A stretch of 64,000 nucleotides of DNA from Saprospiraceae bacterium (lineage in GTDB: Bacteria; Bacteroidota; Bacteroidia; Chitinophagales; Saprospiraceae): assembly GCA_028285545.1 (NCBI GenBank), contig JANQPA010000114.1, positions 1-64,000 of the forward strand, given 5' to 3'. The notes beneath the pieces are model-generated. The model searched no databases and had not been told where the DNA came from. It saw only the letters and a list, made by a program, of their open reading frames with translations. The number at the start of each line of letters is the position of its first letter. The first letter of the stretch is position 1. A program made the translations under genes and the position numbers. Below, piece by piece: positions 1 to 8,030 of this stretch.

Positions 1-1
1 T

Positions 2-1576
2 CTGATGCCGGTGGTAGAAAACAAGGAGGTAATCGGAGGTATGAATGAAGTATGGGCTACTGATTTTGTAGCTAGTGGAATAGTGGATTGTACGCCACAT
101 CCTAAGGCAGACAACATCCCAGGATCTGACAATAATGTTAGATATTATGTTTGTAAAGGAGATGTTCCAACTTCTCTGGATTCTATTGAATTAGAAGAAA
201 AGCGATCTGTCGTATTTACCTGTGAGGATCAGCCTATTGTTCCTGTATTTGTTATTGCAGTGGATGGAGCAGGAAAATGGGATTACTGTACCGTTCTGGT
301 AGAAGTAAAACCAGGTTCAGATCCTAATCCATGTGAGAGTGACAATGTACCTTCTGTATTAATCCAAGGAGCTATAACTACAGAAGATGATCAGGCTGTT
401 GAACAGGTAACGGTAAGTCTGAGTGGAGCAGCTTTTGAAACTAAAGAAACTAAGGATGATGGTCAATATTCCTTTGAAAACCTAGAGGCTGGTTATGATT
501 ATTCGGTCACTCCAAGTTTAGACTTAAACCACTTAAATGGAGTTTCTACCTTTGACCTGGTATTGATTTCTAAGCATATCCTAGGAATAGAAATCTTAGA
601 TTCTCCTTATAAGTTACTAGCAGCCGATGTGAATAATTCAAGAAATGTAACCACCCTGGACCTGATTCAGGTGAGGAAGTTGATTTTGAACATCGACACT
701 GAATTTGCAAGTTCTACAAGTTGGATCTTTGTCAAGAAAGATTATAGTTTCCCAGACCTAAGAAATCCATGGGCTGAAACTACTCCATCTATTATTAATA
801 TGAACAACCTCGAGGATGACTATTTAACAGGAGACTTCATAGCGATTAAGCGAGGTGATGTTAACGGAAGTGCCATAGCTAACTCTAGAATGGCAGCACC
901 AAGGAATGTAACTGGTGTATTTGAAATTCAGACTGAAGATCAGAAACTGAAGGCAGGAAATGAATACACTGTAAGCTTCACTAGTGAAGAGTTGGCTGAA
1001 ATTCAAGGGTATCAATTTACACTTAATTTTGATCAAACAGCTCTTGAGCTGGTTGACATTAATTATGGAGTGGCAACTGAAGAGCACTTTGGATTAACGC
1101 ATGTAGGGGAAGGTGTGATTACGACGTCGTGGAATGTGGGCAGTTACAAACTGCCCGAAGCGGCGGCGGACTTGTTTAGCATAGTGGTACGTGCTAAATC
1201 AGATGCCACTTTAAGTGAGTTGCTAAGCATCAGCTCTCGGTATACTCAAGCTGAAGCCTATAATCAGGCTGGACAAGATCTGGATGTAGCCTTAGATTTT
1301 GGAAATGCAAGTACTCAAGATGCTGGTTTTGCTCTTTATCAAAACAGTCCAAACCCTTTTGTAGCTGAGACTCAAATAGGTTTTAGTCTGCCTCAAGCAA
1401 GCAAAGTAACCATCACAATCAACGATGTAACTGGTAAGACTTTGAGAGTAATCAGAGCTGAATTTGACAAAGGTTACAACAAAGTTGATATCAATGATCT
1501 TTCGGCAGGTGTGATGTACTATACCCTAACTGCAGGAGATTTTACCGCTACTAAAAAGATGGTCAAAATTCAGTAA
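2..1576 (+). CDS. T9SS-exported cohesin/dockerin-like protein, 3' part
   Basis: This is the C-terminal part of a larger secreted protein. The frame is open to the left edge, so the true start lies outside and the first Met at base 5 is probably internal. In order there is a beta-sandwich (HYR-like) end at residues 1-105, a carboxypeptidase-regulatory-like beta domain at about 117-175, and a dockerin-like stretch with EF-hand-type loops (STFDLVLISKHILG, then DVNNS...TTLDLIQVRKLIL, then GDVNGS) to about 295. A cohesin-like beta domain follows at about 305-435. The end, about 445-523, is a type A T9SS sorting domain (QNSPNPF, SLPQ, DVTGK, LSAGVMYY, KKMVKIQ), so export across the outer membrane and attachment or release by the Por machinery is expected. 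The role is unknown; such multidomain proteins are often adhesins or matrix proteins. The family calls are by eye, and the T9SS domain is the surest. Confidence 0.85.
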   Translation: MMPVVENKEVIGGMNEVWATDFVASGIVDCTPHPKADNIPGSDNNVRYYVCKGDVPTSLDSIELEEKRSVVFTCEDQPIVPVFVIAVDGAGKWDYCTVLVEVKPGSDPNPCESDNVPSVLIQGAITTEDDQAVEQVTVSLSGAAFETKETKDDGQYSFENLEAGYDYSVTPSLDLNHLNGVSTFDLVLISKHILGIEILDSPYKLLAADVNNSRNVTTLDLIQVRKLILNIDTEFASSTSWIFVKKDYSFPDLRNPWAETTPSIINMNNLEDDYLTGDFIAIKRGDVNGSAIANSRMAAPRNVTGVFEIQTEDQKLKAGNEYTVSFTSEELAEIQGYQFTLNFDQTALELVDINYGVATEEHFGLTHVGEGVITTSWNVGSYKLPEAAADLFSIVVRAKSDATLSELLSISSRYTQAEAYNQAGQDLDVALDFGNASTQDAGFALYQNSPNPFVAETQIGFSLPQASKVTITINDVTGKTLRVIRAEFDKGYNKVDINDLSAGVMYYTLTAGDFTATKKMVKIQ

Positions 1577-1622
1577 GTATAGAAACTTGGATTGATCGGT
1601 TTTGATTTCCAGGTATAAATGA

Positions 1623-1656
1623 AAAGCGAGGTACTAATTGGTGCCTCGCTTTTTTT
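1623..1656 (+). terminator. rho-independent terminator after the T9SS gene
   Basis: Arms at 1623-1634 and 1641-1652 pair over 12 bp with one mismatch (core AGCGAGG with CCTCGCT), leaving a 6-nt loop. The 3' arm runs straight into a T tract to 1656. It lies 47 bp after the stop of the upstream gene. Confidence 0.8.
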
Positions 1657-1728
1657 AATGGGGAATTAAAATTAAAACCAAATCACCATTTCTTCTTATA
1701 TTCATAATCAAATCAAAAACACTACACC

Positions 1729-2190
1729 ATGCCTATATTTTCATTAAAAGTAAACTCAAAATCAGAAGAAGTCAATGTCGACTCAGGTACTACATTACTT
1801 TGGGTATTAAGAGAGCATCTTGGACTAATGGGAACAAAATATGGATGCGGCGTTGGACAATGTGGATCCTGCACCATCCATATTAATGGCAATCCAATGC
1901 GCGCATGTGCTCTTCCGGTTGAAGCTGTTTCGGAAGGACAATCTATTACTACTATTGAAGGATTGTCTAAAAAGGGTGATCACCCCCTACAAAAAGCATG
2001 GGTTGAACACCAGGTTCCTCAATGCGGCTACTGTCAATCCGGGCAGATTATGCAGGCAGCCGCTTTATTAGAAAAAAATAACAATCCTACCAGAGAAGAA
2101 ATTTTAAATCATATGAATGGCAATTTATGCCGATGCGGAACCTACATGCGAATTTTTAATGCCATTGAAAGTGCCTCTAAAGAAATATAA
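1729..2190 (+). CDS. iorA: 2Fe-2S subunit of a xanthine dehydrogenase-family oxidase (IorA type)
   Basis: This is the small electron-transfer subunit of a molybdenum hydroxylase, similar to the isoquinoline 1-oxidoreductase alpha subunit. At 153 aa it has the usual length. The plant-ferredoxin 2Fe-2S site has Cys40, Cys45, Cys48 and Cys60 (GCGVGQCGSC...AC). The second, helical 2Fe-2S site has Cys99, Cys102 (QCGYCQSGQ), Cys134 and Cys136 (LCRCGTY). The Mo-cofactor gene begins 2 bp after the stop, so the two are co-translated. No FAD subunit is nearby, as expected for the IorAB/aldehyde-oxidoreductase branch, which passes electrons to a cytochrome or quinone. The substrate cannot be read from the sequence. 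There is no signal peptide, so export would be by piggyback with the Tat-bearing large subunit. Confidence 0.93.
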   Translation: MPIFSLKVNSKSEEVNVDSGTTLLWVLREHLGLMGTKYGCGVGQCGSCTIHINGNPMRACALPVEAVSEGQSITTIEGLSKKGDHPLQKAWVEHQVPQCGYCQSGQIMQAAALLEKNNNPTREEILNHMNGNLCRCGTYMRIFNAIESASKEI

Positions 2191-2192
2191 TT

Positions 2193-4382
2193 ATGAAAAA
2201 TTACCAAGATAATAGCACCTCTGTTTCCAGGCGAAATTTCCTTAAGGTATCCGGTGGTTTTACCATCGGTATTACGGTTGTAGGTCTGGTTCCTCAATTA
2301 ACCTCTTGCACAGAAGATGGTGAAGATACTCGTGAAATGGTGGCCAAAGAATTAAATGCATGGGTTCACCTTCGTGAAGATGGTCAGATAATGATTTATA
2401 GCCCCGCTTCCGAAATGGGACAAGGATCTAAAACGGCACTGCCAGTAATTTTAGCAGAAGAATTAGATGCAGACTGGTCAGATGTTATGGTCAAGACTTC
2501 ACCGATTGACCCAGAGATTTATGGCAATGCTGGCTTTGGACGAAGTGGTAGAAAAATTATGATGAATGTGGGTAGCCGAACCGTCAAAGGCTATTTTGAT
2601 AGCCTCCGTCAGGCAGGTGCCCAAACAAGATATATTTTACTGCATTCTGTTTCAAAGACATGGGAAGTACCCATTGAAGAGTTAAGCACAGAGCCCAGCT
2701 TAGTTGTTCATCAAAAAAGTGGAAAAAAAATACCTTATGGAGACATAGTGGAAATTTTGGATATTCCCGAAACCATCCCTGAATTTTCGATAGATCAACT
2801 AAAAAATCCAGAAGATTTTCGCCTGATATGGAATGAATCTATTGGTAGGGTGGATGTCCCTGAAAAAACTACTGGAGAGGCTGTATTTGCCATAGATGTT
2901 AAAGTTCCAGGAATGGTATATGGGGTAATTGAAAGAGGGAAAGTGCATGGAGCTAGTCCTAATTTGATAAATGAAGCGGAAATCCGCACCCAGGACGGAT
3001 TAATTGATTTAGTAGCCCTGGATTATGGCATTGGGGTGGTTGCCAATACTCTGGAAAAAGCCTTGGAAATAAAGCAACAATTGAATATTGATTGGAATAC
3101 CGATGTATTGGCTGCAAAACATTCCAGCCAGGAGGCATTAGAATCTTATAGCAAGCTTAACCAGCATGATGAAACCAGAGATCTTATCGAAAAAGGTAAT
3201 GTCAAACAGGCCATGGCCAAGGCTGCAAAAGTTTATTCAGCTGAGTATAAAAATGATTATGTATATCATGCCCAAATGGAACCTCTCAATGCTATTGCTT
3301 CAATAAGTGAAGATCAGAATAGCATTGAAATTTGGGCAGGTACCCAGGGACCTGGTTTTGTGGCCGGAGCAGTCGCCAATGCATTGGGTTTAGAACCTGA
3401 GAATGTGAAATTGAACCTTTGTTATCTTGGCGGAGGACTGGGAAGGAGAAGCCTGCACGATTATGTAATAGAGGCGGCTCAATTATCTAAGGCCGTAAGT
3501 AAGCCTGTAAAGCTAATATGGACAAGAGAAGACGATCTCAGGTATGGTATGTATCGGCCGATGTCTCTGCAACAGATGAAAGCAGCCATTGATTCTGAGG
3601 GGAATATTACCGCTCTCTCTCATGTAATTACAGGTGATGGATCTAATTTGCTGGCGAGTGGGGCTGCAAATGAATTTTATGCAATACCCAATCAGGAAGT
3701 TAAATTGAATATCGTTAAAAACGGGGTGCGATTGAAACATTGGAGAGCGGTGGGGCACGGCCCCAATAAATTTGCCATAGAAAGCTTTATTGATCAGATT
3801 GCTAATGATCAGGGGGTCAATCCTCTGGAAATGAGACGAAAGTTGATGGCCAATTTCCCAAGAGCTTTAAAGACCCTTGAAAAGACAGCTGAAATGGCTA
3901 ATTGGGATACACCTCCAAGACCAGGAAGAGCAAGAGGTATTGCATTCGGAGAAAGAAGTGGAGCTTTGTGTACAGGCATATGTGAAATTTCACTAGATCG
4001 CGATTCTGGCAAAATCAAAGTGCATCATTTTTGGTCAGCTGTAGATGGGGGAACCATCATCCAGCCTGATAATGCAAAAGCACAAATGGAAGGAGGGATT
4101 TTGATGGGGATAAGCAGTGTTTTATCTGAACAATTAACCGTAGAAAAAGGTGAAATTCAGCAATCTAATTTTCATGATTATCAACTCATGAGAATGGCAG
4201 ATATCCCTGAAAGCCTTGAAATTGAATTGATACCATCAAATGATAAACCACAGGGGATGGGGGAGGCTTCCACACCAATTGTTGCCGGAGCCATCGCAAA
4301 TGCCTTTTTGGCTTTGACAGGAAAGACCCTTAACCATCTTCCTTTTTCTCCGGAAAGAGTAAAAAAGGTGTTAGACAGCTAA
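2193..4382 (+). CDS. iorB: molybdopterin-binding hydroxylase large subunit (IorB type), Tat-exported
   Basis: This is the Mo-cofactor subunit of an aldehyde-oxidase-like enzyme that hydroxylates an aldehyde or N-heterocycle with water as oxygen donor. The N-terminus carries a twin-arginine signal (SRRNFLKVSGG, Arg13-Arg14) followed by a hydrophobic segment, so the folded IorAB complex is probably moved to the periplasm by Tat. Cofactor-binding glycine-rich motifs are present (GQGSKTALPVILAEE near 85-100, GGGLGRRS near 415). The catalytic Glu is in GMGEAST (about Glu691), with the C-terminal domain intact at 729 aa. It pairs with the ferredoxin subunit 2 bp upstream. About 185 bp without a gene separates it from the decarboxylase operon downstream. 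Family assignment is secure; the substrate is unknown. Confidence 0.93.
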   Translation: MKNYQDNSTSVSRRNFLKVSGGFTIGITVVGLVPQLTSCTEDGEDTREMVAKELNAWVHLREDGQIMIYSPASEMGQGSKTALPVILAEELDADWSDVMVKTSPIDPEIYGNAGFGRSGRKIMMNVGSRTVKGYFDSLRQAGAQTRYILLHSVSKTWEVPIEELSTEPSLVVHQKSGKKIPYGDIVEILDIPETIPEFSIDQLKNPEDFRLIWNESIGRVDVPEKTTGEAVFAIDVKVPGMVYGVIERGKVHGASPNLINEAEIRTQDGLIDLVALDYGIGVVANTLEKALEIKQQLNIDWNTDVLAAKHSSQEALESYSKLNQHDETRDLIEKGNVKQAMAKAAKVYSAEYKNDYVYHAQMEPLNAIASISEDQNSIEIWAGTQGPGFVAGAVANALGLEPENVKLNLCYLGGGLGRRSLHDYVIEAAQLSKAVSKPVKLIWTREDDLRYGMYRPMSLQQMKAAIDSEGNITALSHVITGDGSNLLASGAANEFYAIPNQEVKLNIVKNGVRLKHWRAVGHGPNKFAIESFIDQIANDQGVNPLEMRRKLMANFPRALKTLEKTAEMANWDTPPRPGRARGIAFGERSGALCTGICEISLDRDSGKIKVHHFWSAVDGGTIIQPDNAKAQMEGGILMGISSVLSEQLTVEKGEIQQSNFHDYQLMRMADIPESLEIELIPSNDKPQGMGEASTPIVAGAIANAFLALTGKTLNHLPFSPERVKKVLDS

Positions 4383-4567
4383 ATACCGCTTGAGTATCGA
4401 AACTTAAATTACCAAAACAAAGTTTGTTATCCTTTGTTCCTTCAAAAAAGAAAGCAGCATAAATTCTTTTTTTTGAAATAAAGTTTCATTTTTACATCCG
4501 AATACAAATGGGCAGGTTAGAATAAGATTCCTGCCCTGCATTTTGCCCGAATTAAATAAACCGGATC

Positions 4568-4828
4568 ATGGACGGTACTATCTACGATGCTTTAGTAGTT
4601 CTATTGGTGGGCATGCTCACCGTATTTGTTATCCTTTCTCTAGTGGTTCTTTCTGGACGACTGCTTTTGATTGTACTCAACAGAACGAACTTTGTTCTGA
4701 ATAAAAAAGAAGTAATCGAGGCCGAATCCAGAGCACCGACCGATCCCCTCAAACTTAAACTTATTAGCTTGGCTGTTCAAAAATGGTCCAATGGGGAAGC
4801 CCAGGTAATAAAAGTGGATTCCGATTAA
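4568..4828 (+). CDS. oadG: sodium-pumping decarboxylase gamma subunit (OadG family)
   Basis: This 86-aa protein has one N-terminal membrane helix (about residues 8-38, rich in V, L, I) and a short polar cytoplasmic tail, the layout of OadG/MmdD gamma chains that anchor the alpha subunit to the beta pump. The assignment rests on size, topology and position: alpha and beta genes follow directly on the same strand (86 bp to alpha). The sequence itself is poorly conserved in this family. It begins the oad cluster, in the order gamma-alpha-beta. Confidence comes mostly from context. Confidence 0.82.
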   Translation: MDGTIYDALVVLLVGMLTVFVILSLVVLSGRLLLIVLNRTNFVLNKKEVIEAESRAPTDPLKLKLISLAVQKWSNGEAQVIKVDSD

Positions 4829-4914
4829 CATCTGTTACTCATTTTCCTTCCTTAGAGTAGGGATGAGCTGATCCCAATTGTTTGAATTTTAATCATTAAT
4901 TTAAATATAGCCTT

Positions 4915-6771
4915 ATGGCTCGCGAGATAAAATTTTCTTTAGTATATAGAGATATGTGGCAGTCTTCTGGTAAGCTCATGCCCAGAAAAGATCAATTAGT
5001 ACGTGTAGCAGAACCCATTGTTGCGATGGGCTGCTTCGAGAGAATTGAAACCAATGGAGGTGGATTTGAACAAATAAATCTTCTTTACGGTGAAAACCCG
5101 AACCACTCTGTACGAGCATGGACAAAAGCTTTTAGAGAAGCTGGTATTCAAACCCATATGTTGGAAAGAGGGCTTAATGGCATCCGGATGAGTCCCGTCC
5201 CCAAAGATGTCCGCAAACTAATGTTTAAACTGAAAAAGATTCAAGGGACGGATATAGCTCGTTCTTTTGATGGTTTAAACAATCCTCAAAACCTGGCTCT
5301 ATCCTTTCAATATGCTAAAGAAGGAGGGATGATCCCACAGGGTGCCTTGAGTATTACTCATTCACCCATTCATACCGTAGAATATTATATAGATCTGGCG
5401 GATAAGTTTATTGACTTAGGAGCTGAAGAAATATGCTTAAAGGATATGGCAGGGATCGGCAGACCAGTGTCAATCGGAAAAATTACTAAAGGAATAAGAG
5501 AACGGCATCCCAATATTATCATTCAATATCATGGTCACTCGACGCCAGGATTTTCAATTGTTTCTGCCCTGGAATCAGCACGCCATGGCGCAGATTATGT
5601 GGACGTAGGAATGGAGCCCTTGTCCTGGGGAACTGGACATGCTGATTTGCTTACTGTTCATGCAATGCTAAAAGATGCTGGGTTTTTGGTTCCTGACATA
5701 AACATGGATGCCTATATGGAGGCCAGGACATTGACCAAGGAATTTATGGATGATTTTCTGAAATATTTCATCAATGACAAAAACCGTTACATGAATTCCC
5801 TATTGATCGGACCAGGCTTACCTGGAGGTATGATGGGAAGTTTAATGGCGGACTTGGAAGGCAATCTAAAAAGCTATAATAAATCATTAGCTAAGCAAAA
5901 TAAACCGGCAGCTACACAGGATGATCTGCTTCTTGAGCTATTTAAAGAAGTGGAATATGTATGGCCCCGATTAGGATATCCCCCATTGGTAACTCCATTT
6001 AGTCAGTATGTGAAAAATGTTTCTTTGATGAATGTTCTTCAGATGGCAAAAGGGAAGGAAAGGTTTTCCATGATTGATGAGAATACCTGGGGCATGATTT
6101 TGGGAAAAAGTGGAAAACTATTAGGTGAATTGGATCCTGAAATTTTAAAACTTGTTGAAGAGCAAAAACGAGAATTTTTTACAGGAAATCCCCAAGATTT
6201 ATATCCTGACGAATTAGACTTGTACCGTCAGAAAATGGACGAGCGAGGTTGGGATTACGGTCCTGACGATGAAGAATTATTTGAATTTGCTATGCATCCG
6301 CAACAATATTTGGAATTTAAATCCGGTAAGGCTAAAGAGAAGTTTTTGAAAGATCTTGAGAAGAGAAAAGCGGATCATTTGACCAAGCAGGGAGGAGCAG
6401 TAGTCCGACCGGAAACCTTAAATGTAGAAATGGATGGAGAAGTGTTCAAAGTGAAAATTAGCTGGAATTCAGATGACCAAAAAGAAGAACCAGGAGCTGC
6501 CTTACCCATGGAAGCTCAGCCATCAGCTTCTAATGGCCAATTTGAAAGTATTTCTTCACCATTGGAAGGTACCTTTTACCTAACCAGAGAGTCAACAGAA
6601 AGAGGGATTAAAGTGGGAGATAAAATTAAAGAAGGCGATACCGTAGCCTATATTGAATCTATGAAAGTAATGAATGCTATTGTTGCTGAAACCAGTGGCA
6701 CCGTAGCAGAGATTTTGGTCAACAATGGCGATGAAGTCGAGGAAGATGACGTCATTATTAAATTGAAATAA
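4915..6771 (+). CDS. oadA: sodium-pumping decarboxylase alpha subunit, carboxyltransferase plus biotin domain
   Basis: This is the carboxyltransferase of a membrane decarboxylase. It moves CO2 from oxaloacetate (or a related acid) to biotin for the beta subunit to release with sodium export. At 618 aa it has a TIM-barrel carboxyltransferase domain (about 5-300), the conserved post-barrel domain (about 310-480), a linker and a biotinyl domain (about 545-618). Metal and catalytic residues are visible: RDMWQS (Asp13), the carbamylated-Lys motif CLKDMAG near 175, and the YHGHS metal histidines near 204. The biotin site is ESMKVM with Lys584, 34 residues from the end as usual. The N-terminal motifs differ from classical enzymes (RDMWQS for RDAHQS, ETNGGGFE for EVWGGATFD), so the substrate could be oxaloacetate, pyruvate-derived or another acyl substrate. 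The beta gene starts 4 bp after the stop. Confidence 0.9.
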   Translation: MAREIKFSLVYRDMWQSSGKLMPRKDQLVRVAEPIVAMGCFERIETNGGGFEQINLLYGENPNHSVRAWTKAFREAGIQTHMLERGLNGIRMSPVPKDVRKLMFKLKKIQGTDIARSFDGLNNPQNLALSFQYAKEGGMIPQGALSITHSPIHTVEYYIDLADKFIDLGAEEICLKDMAGIGRPVSIGKITKGIRERHPNIIIQYHGHSTPGFSIVSALESARHGADYVDVGMEPLSWGTGHADLLTVHAMLKDAGFLVPDINMDAYMEARTLTKEFMDDFLKYFINDKNRYMNSLLIGPGLPGGMMGSLMADLEGNLKSYNKSLAKQNKPAATQDDLLLELFKEVEYVWPRLGYPPLVTPFSQYVKNVSLMNVLQMAKGKERFSMIDENTWGMILGKSGKLLGELDPEILKLVEEQKREFFTGNPQDLYPDELDLYRQKMDERGWDYGPDDEELFEFAMHPQQYLEFKSGKAKEKFLKDLEKRKADHLTKQGGAVVRPETLNVEMDGEVFKVKISWNSDDQKEEPGAALPMEAQPSASNGQFESISSPLEGTFYLTRESTERGIKVGDKIKEGDTVAYIESMKVMNAIVAETSGTVAEILVNNGDEVEEDDVIIKLK

Positions 6772-6775
6772 TACA

Positions 6776-7981
6776 GTGGAAATACTAAGACAATTATACG
6801 AGATGACGGCTATTGGAGAATTAATTGATTCTCCTTTGACCTTATTTATGATCGCTTTGGCCATTTTCGTGATATTTCTGGGGATCGAAAAAAAATTCGA
6901 GCCTCTTCTCTTGGTACCGATCGGTTTTGGGATCCTTTTGGCAAATTTTCCTGGAGGAAATATGAGTGTGGTATCTGCAGAGACCGTTCAAGGCATTGAT
7001 GAAATGAACCTCCTGTTGATTGCAAAGGATCATGGCATTATGAATATGCTGTACTACGCACTAATCAAAACAGGATTGCTACCTCCTCTAATCTTCATGG
7101 GAGTGGGGGCGATGACAGATTTTGGCCCTATGCTTCGGAATCTACGTCTGGCTTTTTTCGGAGCGGCTGCGCAAATAGGCATATTCTCCGTATTAATTGC
7201 TGCCTTTGCTATCGGATTCACCCTTCCTGAGGCTGGGGCTTTGGGCATTATTGGCGGTGCCGATGGACCCACAGCAATTTATACTTCTATTAAATTAGCT
7301 CCTCATTTATTGGGACCTATTGCTATTGCTGCTTATTCATATATGGCACTGGTACCTGTAATTATACCTCTTATTGTTCGATTTACGACTAATAAGAAGG
7401 AGCTAATGATCAATATGCGAGAACAAGACAAGCTGCATCCTTCAAAAATAAAAATCAACAATCTAAGGACGGCAAAAATCATTTTCCCCATTCTTCTGGG
7501 TGTTATTGTTGCCCTTTTAGTTCCTTCAGCTACTCCTCTGGTAGGGATGTTATTGTTTGGTAATCTGGTAAAAGAGATAGGGTCTGACACCAATCGTTTG
7601 TTTAAGGCAGCTTCCGAGACCATAATGAATACATCAACCATCTTTTTGGGCTTGACAGTAGGGGCTACCATGACTGCTCAAACTTTTCTGAATGGCGAGA
7701 CTCTGATGATCGTAATCGGTGGTTTTATTGCCTTTGCCATATCCATTGCAGGTGGTATCCTAGCAGTAAAAATATATAACCGCTTTTCCAAGAAAAAAAT
7801 TAACCCACTTATTGGCGCCACAGGCTTGAGTGCTGTGCCCATGGCTTCCCGTGTAGCTAATGAAATTGCTTTAAAACATGATCCTAAAAATCACATCCTG
7901 CAATATGCTATGTCTAGTAATATTTCGGGAGTGATTGGTTCAGCAGTGGCCGCGGGGGTTTTGATTGCGATGTTGGGCTAA
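6776..7981 (+). CDS. oadB: sodium ion-translocating decarboxylase beta subunit
   Basis: This is the polytopic subunit that decarboxylates carboxybiotin and pumps sodium out of the cell. It has 401 aa and about ten membrane helices. The conserved ion-channel signature GGADGPTAIYT (Asp near residue 162) and the C-terminal NISGVIGSAVAAG segment are intact. The proposed start is GTG at 6776, 4 bp after the alpha stop; an ATG at 6803 is the alternative, but the GTG form keeps the usual N-terminus. With the upstream gamma and alpha genes it makes a complete sodium-motive decarboxylase. A strong hairpin closes the operon just after the stop. Confidence 0.93.
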   Translation: MEILRQLYEMTAIGELIDSPLTLFMIALAIFVIFLGIEKKFEPLLLVPIGFGILLANFPGGNMSVVSAETVQGIDEMNLLLIAKDHGIMNMLYYALIKTGLLPPLIFMGVGAMTDFGPMLRNLRLAFFGAAAQIGIFSVLIAAFAIGFTLPEAGALGIIGGADGPTAIYTSIKLAPHLLGPIAIAAYSYMALVPVIIPLIVRFTTNKKELMINMREQDKLHPSKIKINNLRTAKIIFPILLGVIVALLVPSATPLVGMLLFGNLVKEIGSDTNRLFKAASETIMNTSTIFLGLTVGATMTAQTFLNGETLMIVIGGFIAFAISIAGGILAVKIYNRFSKKKINPLIGATGLSAVPMASRVANEIALKHDPKNHILQYAMSSNISGVIGSAVAAGVLIAMLG

Positions 7982-7983
7982 AA

Positions 7984-8030
7984 TTAAGCAGATAATCCAT
8001 GCTACCTGCCTGAATTATCTGCTTAAAAAA
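7984..8030. terminator. bidirectional terminator between oadB and the DUF5916 gene
   Basis: A perfect 13-bp stem (7984-7996 with 8014-8026) has a 17-nt loop. The arms begin and end TTAA, and A-rich sequence on the far side gives a U tract for leftward transcripts. It lies between two convergent genes whose stops are 3 bp and about 5 bp from the arms. Confidence 0.82.

Noticed and set aside
7333-7671. 112-codon frame opposite oadB
   Set aside because: The conserved membrane protein on the plus strand explains the sequence.
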